A stretch of DNA of 64,000 nucleotides, taken from contig JACRPS010000003.1 in NCBI GenBank assembly GCA_016223085.1, forward strand, positions 372,001 to 436,000, written 5' to 3'. The notes under the pieces were generated by a model. It was not told the origin of the DNA and did no database searches. It worked only from the letters and a program-made list of their open reading frames with translations. Below are positions 23,609 through 30,898 of this stretch, piece by piece; within the stretch, counting starts at the first letter, position 1, and each line of letters starts with the position of its first letter. A program made the position numbers and the translations under genes. Origin of the DNA: Chloroflexota bacterium. Its GTDB lineage: Bacteria > Chloroflexota > Anaerolineae > Aggregatilineales > Phototrophicaceae.

Positions 23609-24187
23609 ATGGGACACTGGACACGACTCGCCGCCCTGTTCGCTGTGCTGCTACTGTTGCTGCTGGCCGGTGCGGTCGCCGCGCAGGAAGCCACCCCGGA
23701 AGCCACGCCCGCCCCGGTCACCACACCAGCGGCAGCCGACACCACGCCCGGTAGCAGCGGCCTGCTCACCGGCCTGCGCCATCTGCATTCGCTCGTCCGC
23801 TGGATTCTGGTACTGGTGGTGGTCGCCGCGCTGGTGAAACTGGTAATGGGGCTGACGCAGAATACCCCCTATGACCGCCAGACCGAACGCCTGATGCGCG
23901 CCTTCAGCATTGCCACCGGCGTACAATGGCTGATTGGGCTGGTGTTTTTTATCGTGTTGGCGTCACAAATTGGCGGATTTGGCAACCTGCAGCCGTATAA
24001 CTGGCTGCATCTGATCGTGATGACTGTTGGCACCGGCCTGGCAGAAATGCACCGCCGCTTTAAGGACGCGCCTGACCGTAGCCGCTACCGTTCCAGCCTG
24101 ATAATCGTGGTTATGGTGCTGGTGCTGGTCTTCATCGGCGTGGCGCTGCTGCCCTACGGCTGGCGCGCCTTCCCGCCAACGCCGTAG
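23609..24187 (+). CDS. Small exported membrane protein with conserved histidines (LHSLxRW type)
   Basis: 192 aa from the ATG at 23609, after a strong AAGGAGG. A signal peptide (FAVLLLLLLAGAVAAQ) and a Thr/Pro linker precede four membrane helices. HLHSLVRW opens the first helix and WLHLIVMTVGTGLAEMHRR the third. This pattern resembles small four-helix proteins often labelled cytochrome B-like, where His residues could bind haem, but haem binding is unproven. The frame extends upstream to 23417 but the ribosome site fixes the start. Confidence 0.75.
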   Translation: MGHWTRLAALFAVLLLLLLAGAVAAQEATPEATPAPVTTPAAADTTPGSSGLLTGLRHLHSLVRWILVLVVVAALVKLVMGLTQNTPYDRQTERLMRAFSIATGVQWLIGLVFFIVLASQIGGFGNLQPYNWLHLIVMTVGTGLAEMHRRFKDAPDRSRYRSSLIIVVMVLVLVFIGVALLPYGWRAFPPTP

Positions 24188-24219
24188 CGGCATAGAGGAA
24201 ACTTTTCCCATCAATGCGT

Positions 24220-24249
24220 GTAGGGACATGGCGGTGTCATGTCCCTGCT
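24220..24249. repeat. GTAGGGRC palindrome
   Basis: GTAGGGACATGGCGGTGTCA then TGTCCCTGC; the two arms keep pairing with one changed base pair. Confidence 0.75.
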
Positions 24250-24340
24250 GAAACGTGATTATCAAAATTCATCAATCACAAGGGCCGTTACCATCGGGAG
24301 CAAACAAAACAGACTGAGGAATACGTCAAAGCTCCGCCGG

Positions 24341-24679
24341 TCACCGGCCTTTGCGCGCCGGCTGCGACCGCACATAGGCCAGCGATTTTTCCAGCCAGGG
24401 CACAAGCAAATCCGGGTCGTCTACAAACGCGCCCGGCACCTCAATGTACTGCGCGCTCTGCGTTGGTTTGGCACCTGCCAGCGTCCGCAGTTCGCGGCGC
24501 GCGTCGTCCGGCAGTTTCAGCGCCAGCCCTCCGCCAAACCACGCCGCCACCATCCGCCCGTCTATAAAAAAGCCCGCGCCGCCAAACATGCTCCGGGACA
24601 GTACCACCTTATCCGGTTCCAGGCTCATCAGCGCGTCCTGCAGCGCCCGTTCCAATCGCTCAACCGTTTCCGCTTTCAT
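24341..24679 (-). CDS. TfoX N-terminal domain protein
   Basis: 112 aa from ATG at 24679. The TfoX_N pattern is clear: SRSMFGGAGFFIDGRMVAAW, then LALKLPDDARREL and a C-terminal VPWLEKSLAYVRS. It has only the N-terminal domain, as in many stand-alone homologues, and lacks the C-terminal domain of the Haemophilus competence regulator. Its role is unknown. AAGGA lies 11 bases upstream. Isolated gene. Confidence 0.85.
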   Translation of the reverse strand: MKAETVERLERALQDALMSLEPDKVVLSRSMFGGAGFFIDGRMVAAWFGGGLALKLPDDARRELRTLAGAKPTQSAQYIEVPGAFVDDPDLLVPWLEKSLAYVRSQPARKGR

Positions 24680-24883
24680 GACCGCGCCTATCCTTTTCCG
24701 CGCTACAGCGCCCCAATAACTGAACATCTGTTCTATTTCTGGTATTATACCACAGACTGGATGGGCTGGGCAATTCCGCCGCCAAACCTCTATCAAGCGA
24801 TATTGTCAGTAATAACGTAAATTCACGCAGTTAAAAAACAGTATACAATAGATTCGGACAGCGTTGGGGAGAGGGGGCTGACC

Positions 24884-25333
24884 ATGACTGACAATAATCT
24901 GGACCGGCGGGTGCAGGCCAACGTGCCGGTTGAACTCAAGGAGCGCGTGCGTGACCTGGTGGAGCATCAGTTGTTTGAGAGCGAAGCGGAGGTTGTACGG
25001 GCGGCGCTGTGGCAGTTTTTTGACGGTGAAAACAGCTTTGCGCTGCCCCAGCAACCCGCCGCCGGCGGCGAAGCCAGCCTGGAGCTGCACCGCGACCTGA
25101 AGGAGCGCCTCGATCTGCTGGCCTGGCTGCACACCGTCACCCTGCTCCTGCTGGCCGCGATTGCCAGCCGCCTGCTGGAAGCGATGACCCATCAGAAGGT
25201 CGAACCAAACCAGTTGATCGAACAGGCGCTGCGCAGTTCGGCAGACGAACGCGACAGCACTCGCCGCCAGTTGGCTGCCGGATGGCGGGCGTTTCGTGAC
25301 GTTAAGGCGCATAACAGCAAAACGCAGGCGTAG
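24884..25333 (+). CDS. Ribbon-helix-helix-like protein with a membrane-like segment
   Basis: 149 aa. Residues about 8-46 (RVQANVPVELKERVRDLVEH, then FESEAEVVRAALWQFFD) fit a MetJ/Arc/CopG-type ribbon-helix-helix DNA-binding or dimerisation fold, as in ParD-like antitoxins. The middle holds a hydrophobic helix (WLHTVTLLLLAAIASRLL). The tail is charged. GAGAGGGGG precedes the ATG. No toxin gene is adjacent. It could be a membrane-bound regulator or a stand-alone antitoxin-like protein. Confidence 0.65.
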   Translation: MTDNNLDRRVQANVPVELKERVRDLVEHQLFESEAEVVRAALWQFFDGENSFALPQQPAAGGEASLELHRDLKERLDLLAWLHTVTLLLLAAIASRLLEAMTHQKVEPNQLIEQALRSSADERDSTRRQLAAGWRAFRDVKAHNSKTQA

Positions 25334-25428
25334 TGCCCGAATCGATTTTTATCGAATTAATACTTGCGAAAATTTCACTGTTGCGGACTGCTGCTCAAGA
25401 TTATGGCGAGTGTTTCTCACAGCCTCGC

Positions 25429-26220
25429 TTAGCCAAGCCCGTACCCACATTCGATCAACTGTTTGAGGCGACTGGCGAAGCGAGCAGCAGGCGCGCCATC
25501 CACGATGTCGTGGTCAAAGCTAATCGTCAGGCTGAGGTACTCGCGCGGTTCAATACGCCCATCCACGATGCCCGGTTTCTCCGTAATACCGCCGAGCGTC
25601 AGCAGCGTCAGAGGGCCAGCCGTAGGGATACCCCAACCGCCCCCGTCGCCAAACATGCCGACCGCAGTTACAGCCACCGTTCCGGCGAAATGCTGTACAC
25701 GGTGTGGGTTGCCGAAGAGAAAGCGCATGAAGAACTGGCGCAGAAATCCGGGCAGCATGAATCCGATGTCGGTCAGGACTTTCGTTTCCTGGGGCATCAC
25801 TTTGTCTGCCGGGCGAGACTGCACCTCCTGTATTTCTCGATTGATGTCCTGGTAGATTCTTTTGTCTACCGACCGGATAACATGCACTCTCACCACCTTC
25901 TCGCCCTCGACGGTGGTGCGCTCTACCATCGTACTCACGTCCACGTCATCAAACACGATCAACTTGCGGCTGCCCAGACGGAAAGCCTGCACCATTTTGT
26001 CTTCGCTGACAGCTTTGCTCAGGCAGACGATGATAAACGCCGTGAACGAAAGCTGCTCACCAGTGCGAGCTTCGTACTCCCGAACGAAACGCCGCGCATC
26101 CGTGACATCCACGTCCAGCAGACCGTGAATGATGTGTTTGCGTTCGGCCACGCGCAGCGACTCGGCTATAATTTGACGCGATCTGGAAAAGGGGATGATC
26201 TCATAACCCGTTTCGCTCAT
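25429..26220 (-). CDS. Stand-alone 2-oxoacid dehydrogenase acyltransferase catalytic-domain (E2-like) protein
   Basis: 263 aa from ATG at 26220, chosen for its AGGAGGTGGG ribosome site; the frame continues open to 26298. The sequence matches the catalytic domain of E2 subunits: YEIIPFSRSRQIIAESL, then SFTAFIIVCLSKAV and the C-terminal SLTISFDHDIVDGAPAARF. The active-site pair is present as His237 and Asp241 (DHDIVDG), although the usual DHRxxDG Arg is an Asp. There is no lipoyl or E1/E3-binding domain and no E1 or E3 gene nearby, so it is unlikely to serve a normal dehydrogenase complex. It may transfer acyl groups in another pathway. Confidence 0.85.
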   Translation of the reverse strand: MSETGYEIIPFSRSRQIIAESLRVAERKHIIHGLLDVDVTDARRFVREYEARTGEQLSFTAFIIVCLSKAVSEDKMVQAFRLGSRKLIVFDDVDVSTMVERTTVEGEKVVRVHVIRSVDKRIYQDINREIQEVQSRPADKVMPQETKVLTDIGFMLPGFLRQFFMRFLFGNPHRVQHFAGTVAVTAVGMFGDGGGWGIPTAGPLTLLTLGGITEKPGIVDGRIEPREYLSLTISFDHDIVDGAPAARFASRLKQLIECGYGLG

Positions 26221-26363
26221 GTCGCCCACCTCCTGGCCCTGACCCCCACTGGCATTTGTTTCCATCGTAAGGGCTGTCAGATCGGAAGATAGTGACATTT
26301 ATCATCAGATAGGCATGACAATTATCTTATAGGCGGGCGAGAACAGATTTATAGGGTTTCTCG

Positions 26364-26391
26364 CGGGGACATAGTGCTGCCATGTTCCGAC
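26364..26391. repeat. GTAGGGRC palindrome, degenerate copy
   Basis: CGGGGACATAGTGCTGCCAT followed by GTTCCGAC; weak match to the family. Confidence 0.4.
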
Positions 26392-26416
26392 ATTCGTGGA
26401 ATAGAGGCAAGTGGTG

Positions 26417-26629
26417 TTATACGAAGCGCAGGCCGCCCCAGAACGCGATGATTCCCAGGTAAACGAGGAAATACCCCTGCAATGTTATCAGCCGTTCCCA
26501 GCGGCGGGAGCGTTGCGCTGTCGTCCCCAGCAGGCGGTTGTCATACTCGTACAGCATCCACACCAGGTCCTGCTCAAACACACACGCCAAACCCAGCGCA
26601 ATCGCAATAATTCCTAAGGAAAACAGCAT
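26417..26629 (-). CDS. Small two-helix membrane protein
   Basis: 70 aa from ATG at 26629 (MLFSLGIIAIALGLACVFEQ), preceded by AGGGGACAAG. Helix 1 is at the N-terminus; helix 2 is GYFLVYLGIIAFWGGLRFV at the C-terminus. No family recognised. The frame extends 19 codons further upstream but without a ribosome site. Confidence 0.6.
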   Translation of the reverse strand: MLFSLGIIAIALGLACVFEQDLVWMLYEYDNRLLGTTAQRSRRWERLITLQGYFLVYLGIIAFWGGLRFV

Positions 26630-26760
26630 CTTGTCCCCTGAATGAGTCTGCTGTAGGCCGCTCCCCCCCTTGAAGAAGGAACGCACTACAGCCCGGCATT
26701 GTGCAACAATCCTACAGTATCACAGATTTTTCGTGAAAAGCGTAAAGACTTGTTAAAAAT

Positions 26761-28272
26761 TCAGTTGGTGGATGGTGTCGGCGTGGGCGCGACCGGCCAG
26801 TTGAAGCGGCACTCGCTGTTGCCGCCGCGCGGCACGGTTGGGCACGTAACCAGCACCCGCCCCTGGTACACCACGCTGAAGCTGCTGACCGCGCTGCCGT
26901 TTTTCGTCTCCGTCCGCCAGAAGAAGCGGGTCGGGTCGGCCAACTGCTCCAGGCTGTGTTCAGCGCCGCAGCCCGGCGGGGCGCTCACCTGGCGCTCCAT
27001 CAGCACGATCCGGGCGCATGCGCCCGGCGGCAGAACGTCACGCTTGATGCGGTCGCCGTAATAATCGTCAGCGGCGTCGTCCTCGCCCCGGATGAACTTC
27101 AGCGTTGCGACCTCCAGCGTATAATCGCCGCCGTTGAGCATGGCAAACGTCGAGTCGCTGTAGATCAGCGTGATCGGCGCGCCGGGGATGCTGCCGCTGC
27201 CCCCCCCGCCGCCCAGCGCAATCAAAGCGCCGACGATCACCAGCAACCCTACCAGAGTGGCGACCAGCAGAACCGGCTTTCGGCTCAGTCGCCCGCGTTC
27301 CTTCGTTGCTCGTGGCGCGGGCGGTGGCACAGCGGCAGGAGGTGGCGCGGGTGGCGGCTCAACTGGCGCGATCACCGGCACTTCCAGCGTCGTTACGCCG
27401 TAGCCCTTCTTGACCGCCTGAATGAACGCCGTCGCCGACCGGTGGCGCTTCTCCGGCTCCTTGTCCAGCGCCTTCAGCAGTTCACGTTCCACCGCCGGCG
27501 GAATGTCGGGGTTTTTGGAGCGCGGCGCCGGCGGCGCATCGCTGATGTGGCTCAGCGCGATCTCCATCGGCGATTCGCCGTTAAACGGCGTGTCGCCGCA
27601 CAGCACTTCGTACAGGATGATTCCCAGCGAATAGATATCGCTCTGCGGCACAGCCTTGTTGGACGAAATGGCCTGCTCCGGCGCGATGTAACGCGGCGTG
27701 CCAAATGCCGTCCCCAGCGTTGTTTCCGAGGATGCCCGCAGCACCAGTCCGAAGTCGGTCAGGATGGCGCGGTCGTTTTCATCCAGCAGGATGTTGGAGG
27801 GTTTGATGTCGCGGTGCACCACTCCGGCGGCGTGGGCGTAATCCAGCGCGGACGCGACCTGTTCCATGATGTGCAGCGCGCGGCGCACGTCCATCCGCTG
27901 GCCGGCGCGTTTCAGGCGTTTCAGTTCCTGCGCCAAATCCTTGCCCTTGATGAGCTTCATCGCCAGGAAGTACACGCCATCCTGTTCGCCGTACTGGTAA
28001 ATCGTGATGATGTTATCGTGTTCCAGCGCGGCAATCGCGCGGGCTTCCCGCTGGAAGCGTTTAGTCAGCGTCTTGTCGAGGTCTATGTCCTCCTGCGACA
28101 GCACCTTTACCGCCGCCTGTCGCTGGAGCTGGTAGTCCATCGCCCGGTAAATCTTCGCCATGCCGCCGGTCGCCAGGACGCTGGTTAAACGGTAATCGCC
28201 CAGTTGTCTGCCGATCATCGGGTCTTTGCTGGCGTCGCTCACCGTCATCGTCGCCTTCTTGTTCACGCTCAT
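26761..28272 (-). CDS. PknB-type Ser/Thr protein kinase with extracytoplasmic domain
   Basis: 503 aa from ATG at 28272. The kinase domain spans about residues 20-290. It has a glycine-rich loop (LATGGMAKIYRA), Lys56 (AAVKVL), the catalytic loop VVHRDIKPSN with Asp155, DFG as TDFGLV, and APE as YIAPEQA. A Pro-rich juxtamembrane stretch precedes one membrane helix (LLVATLVGLLVIVGALIALG). The outer domain of about 125 aa has Cys residues and ends PTPTPSTN; it carries no PASTA motif. This is a Hanks-type signalling kinase. Its substrates are unknown; no phosphatase or FHA gene is next to it. Confidence 0.92.
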   Translation of the reverse strand: MSVNKKATMTVSDASKDPMIGRQLGDYRLTSVLATGGMAKIYRAMDYQLQRQAAVKVLSQEDIDLDKTLTKRFQREARAIAALEHDNIITIYQYGEQDGVYFLAMKLIKGKDLAQELKRLKRAGQRMDVRRALHIMEQVASALDYAHAAGVVHRDIKPSNILLDENDRAILTDFGLVLRASSETTLGTAFGTPRYIAPEQAISSNKAVPQSDIYSLGIILYEVLCGDTPFNGESPMEIALSHISDAPPAPRSKNPDIPPAVERELLKALDKEPEKRHRSATAFIQAVKKGYGVTTLEVPVIAPVEPPPAPPPAAVPPPAPRATKERGRLSRKPVLLVATLVGLLVIVGALIALGGGGGSGSIPGAPITLIYSDSTFAMLNGGDYTLEVATLKFIRGEDDAADDYYGDRIKRDVLPPGACARIVLMERQVSAPPGCGAEHSLEQLADPTRFFWRTETKNGSAVSSFSVVYQGRVLVTCPTVPRGGNSECRFNWPVAPTPTPSTN

Positions 28273-28459
28273 ACCGCTTTCACCCTGCGCATCATGCCGG
28301 TCACATCCATTATAATCTGCCTCGCGGGAATGGTGAGAAAAGGTTTTTGCCAATCGGTTTGATTAATGGTCGTTTTTGGTTAGCGTCGCCTCCCGCTATC
28401 AATGTCCACCTTCCACCTTACAGCCAACCAAACGCCCCGGAACGTTCACCAGGCGAATC

Positions 28460-28494
28460 AAAAAGCGGGCACGGCGCTGTGAACCGTGCCCGCT
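28460..28494 (-). terminator. Rho-independent terminator of the FAD oxidase gene
   Basis: An 11-bp perfect stem (AGCGGGCACGG/CCGTGCCCGCT) is followed on the minus strand by a T-run, 13 bases after the stop at 28507. Confidence 0.88.
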
Positions 28495-28506
28495 GCCGGA
28501 AGGGGC

Positions 28507-29910
28507 TTAACCCGCTTTCGGCGCGATATTCTGATTGCGGCGGAACAGGTTGGTCGGGTCGTACTTGGCTTTGATCGCGGTCAGCCGTTCCCAGGTTGCG
28601 GCAGGATAGGCGTCGCGCACGCGTGCCTGCCCCTCGTCCGCCACGAAGTTGACGTACACCGCGCCCTCGCCCTGGTCCAGGGCAGCGATAGCCTGGCTCA
28701 CCCAGGCGTTATGAATGGCAGCCTCGTCGTGATTGCCGTACTCGACAATGAAGGTTACCATCGCGCGGTTCGAACGGTGCGCGAACGCGGTCGCGTCGGC
28801 AGGCACACGGGCCATCGCGCCACCCAGCACGCGATATTGCGCGATTCGCACCGGGGCGGTTGAGGCGTTCAGTTGATCGAGCAGCACCTGCGCGGTGCGC
28901 TTGTCAACCGCGTCAATAAACTTCGACCGCACTGCCGCTGCCGGGCGGAAATTGGGGTCTTCCGGCAGATAGATTTGCGGATACGGCATCGGCCCGATCA
29001 TGTCCACAATGGGGTCCGCCAGTTGCCGGAAGGGCGCTACCACGCGCAGACCTTCCTCCACATCACCCGTGTAGACCATCATCGCCAGTGTAATCAACTG
29101 CCCATGATATTCCGCTGGAATGAAGGGCAGCGGCGGCGCGGGCATGATGTTGACAATCGTCGAAAGTTCTTCCGGCGCGGCCTCGGCCTGGGCTGCAAAC
29201 GCGGCAATCACGTCCGCTGTGGCCGGCAGGATGAGCATCCCGCCAACGATGGTATCCACCGGATGCAGCCGGTACTTGAAGTGTGTCACCACGCCGAAGT
29301 TGCCGCCGCCGCCCCGGATCGCCCAGAACAGATCGGCATGATTGTCCGCATCCACGTAGCGAATCTGCCCATCGGCGGTGACAACCCGCGCGGCCAGCAC
29401 GTTGTCAATCGTCAGGCCGTACTTGCGGACGAGATAACCGATACCGCCGCCGGTAGTCAACCCACCCAGGCCGACCGATGCCGCGTCGCCGAACCCGGTC
29501 GCCAGACCGTACTTCGCCGCCGCAAGCGTGTACTCACCCGCCGTCAGCCCCATTTCGGCCCAGGCGGTCCGCTCCTCAGCATTGATCTCTAACCCTTTCA
29601 TCTGCGACAGGTCCAGCACAATGCCACCGTCGGTTGTACTGTGCCCGGCCAGACTGTGGCCGCCGCTGCGGATCGCCAGTTCCATGCCTGTCTCGCGCGC
29701 CAGCGATACCACCTGTGCCACGTCGCTGGCGTCTATCGGGCGCACAATCAGCGCCGGACGGCGTACTGCTTCACGGCTCAGGCCGGTGCGCGCGGCGTCG
29801 TAATCGGCATCCTCCGGGGTAATCACCCGGCCTTTCACATCGGCGAGTAGCCGCGAGATGACCTGTGCATCCACCTGCGTTTCAACGAAACGGCTGCTGA
29901 CGAGGGACAT
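28507..29910 (-). CDS. FAD-linked oxidoreductase of the BBE/GOOX family
   Basis: 467 aa from ATG at 29910, with AAGGAG upstream. The FAD_binding_4 domain contains AIRSGGHSLAGHS, where His85 matches the covalent flavin-binding His, and VGLGGLTTGGGIGYLVRKYG. The C-terminal BBE motif is YDPTNLFRRNQNI. The second covalent Cys found in bicovalent enzymes is absent, so a single covalent bond is expected. Family members oxidise sugars, alcohols or alkaloid-like compounds with O2 or another acceptor. No signal peptide is seen. It is a single gene ended by a strong terminator. Confidence 0.9.
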   Translation of the reverse strand: MSLVSSRFVETQVDAQVISRLLADVKGRVITPEDADYDAARTGLSREAVRRPALIVRPIDASDVAQVVSLARETGMELAIRSGGHSLAGHSTTDGGIVLDLSQMKGLEINAEERTAWAEMGLTAGEYTLAAAKYGLATGFGDAASVGLGGLTTGGGIGYLVRKYGLTIDNVLAARVVTADGQIRYVDADNHADLFWAIRGGGGNFGVVTHFKYRLHPVDTIVGGMLILPATADVIAAFAAQAEAAPEELSTIVNIMPAPPLPFIPAEYHGQLITLAMMVYTGDVEEGLRVVAPFRQLADPIVDMIGPMPYPQIYLPEDPNFRPAAAVRSKFIDAVDKRTAQVLLDQLNASTAPVRIAQYRVLGGAMARVPADATAFAHRSNRAMVTFIVEYGNHDEAAIHNAWVSQAIAALDQGEGAVYVNFVADEGQARVRDAYPAATWERLTAIKAKYDPTNLFRRNQNIAPKAG

Positions 29911-30040
29911 GTTCACCTTCTCCTTGACTGTCCAGCACACTGACCATTGTCCGGCGAAACCGCCCCTGGAGGAAGAAACGAAAGACCGAATCGGTCGCCG
30001 TGAAAATGGCGGGGGTAAAATCAGCCTTTTGTCGGATGGC

Positions 30041-30138
30041 TTAAAGTAGGTTCTCGAAAGAAATCATCGAAGAAACGTGCAACCCGTAGGGGCACGGCGT
30101 GCCGTGCCCCTACCAAAACATTCGATAACTCACTTTAG
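30041..30138. mobile_element. MITE-like 98-base element, copy B
   Basis: The left end TTAAAGTAGGTTCTCGAA and right end TTCGATAACTCACTTTA are inverted repeats. The centre is a GTAGGGRC palindrome (30086-30113). Between the parts the sequence matches copy A at 22718-22813 almost base for base. Confidence 0.8.
30086..30113. repeat. GTAGGGRC palindrome inside the 98-base element
   Basis: Arms GTAGGGGC and GCCCCTAC; inner ACGGCGTGCCGT. Confidence 0.9.
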
Positions 30139-30297
30139 CCAGGTTGCCGGTTGTAATCGAGGCCGGGCGAGGGTGAGGAGGCCAGTGCCCATTGGCAGCA
30201 CCGGAAACGGGGATGGATTTTCGCGGATGATACCTTTACGCTTCTGGCCTGTTGGCGGAAGTGCAGTCCACCTGTCCTGAGGAAAGGAAGCTACAGC

Positions 30298-30870
30298 ATG
30301 GCCGGCGAACGCGACAGGATGCTCCGGGGCGACCTGTACAATGCCGCCGACCCCGAACTGGTGGCCGTGCTGCGGCGCGCTCGCGCCCTGCTCCGGGCGC
30401 TGAACACCGGCGCGGACGAAACCCAGAGGCCGCAGCTTATTGCGCAGTTGTTTGGTGCTGTCGGTTAAGGCGTCTGGATTGAGCCGCCGTTTTTCTGTGA
30501 CTACGGGCAGAACATTACGCTGGGCAGCAACGTCTTTTTTAACTTCAACTGCGTCATTCTCGACCCGGCGCCGGTCGAGATCGGCAGTAACGCCTTATTT
30601 GGCCCGAACGTGCAAATCTACACGGCAACCCACCCTATCGAAGCCGCTATCCGCCGTACCGGCCTCGAGCTGGGCAAGGCAATTCGCATCGGTTCGGATG
30701 TATGGGTAGGTGGCAGCGCGATTACTTGTCCGGGGGTGACGGTCGGTTCGAGAACGGTGATCGGGGCAGGCAGCGTCGTCACGCGCGACTTGCCCGACGG
30801 CGTATTTGCCGCCGGCAATCCCTGCCGCGTCATTCAGCGGCTGGCATTGTCCAGCAACGGCTGTACACAC
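30298..30870 (+). pseudogene. Maltose/galactoside O-acetyltransferase-type gene with an internal stop
   Basis: From ATG at 30298 (GGAAAGGAAG upstream) the frame encodes a Mac-domain N-terminus (MLRGDLYNAADPELVAVLRR) and then meets TAA at codon 57 (30466-30468). In the same frame it continues with the left-handed beta-helix: IEPPFFCDYGQNITLGSNVF, then GPNVQIYTATHP, IRIGSDVWVGGSAI and GAGSVVTRDLPDG ending GNPCRVIQ. The stop falls where the family normally has Glu, so a single base change would explain it. The frame has no natural stop at the family's usual end and runs into a palindromic repeat (30871-30898) and the antisense of the next gene. Probably a pseudogene; readthrough or a sequencing error is possible. 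Confidence 0.82.
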
Positions 30871-30898
30871 GTAGGGATGAGGTATACCTCGTCCCTAC
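30871..30898. repeat. GTAGGGRC palindrome
   Basis: Arms GTAGGGA and TCCCTAC; inner TGAGGTATACCTCG. It sits at the 3' end of the acetyltransferase pseudogene and overlaps the stop of the methyltransferase. Confidence 0.9.

Larger units (their letters stand above)
29911..30297. other. Intergenic region with MITE-like element
   Basis: 387 bases between the divergent FAD oxidase and the acetyltransferase pseudogene. It contains the 98-base element (30041-30138). The rest shows no gene or conserved motif that I can see. Confidence 0.6.

Noticed and set aside
25333-26292. 319-codon plus-strand frame opposite the E2-like gene
   Set aside because: The minus-strand frame carries the acyltransferase motifs and a strong ribosome site; this frame has neither.
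26956-28188. 410-codon open frame opposite the Ser/Thr kinase
   Set aside because: Antisense to an unambiguous kinase domain; composition is typical of a GC-rich shadow frame.
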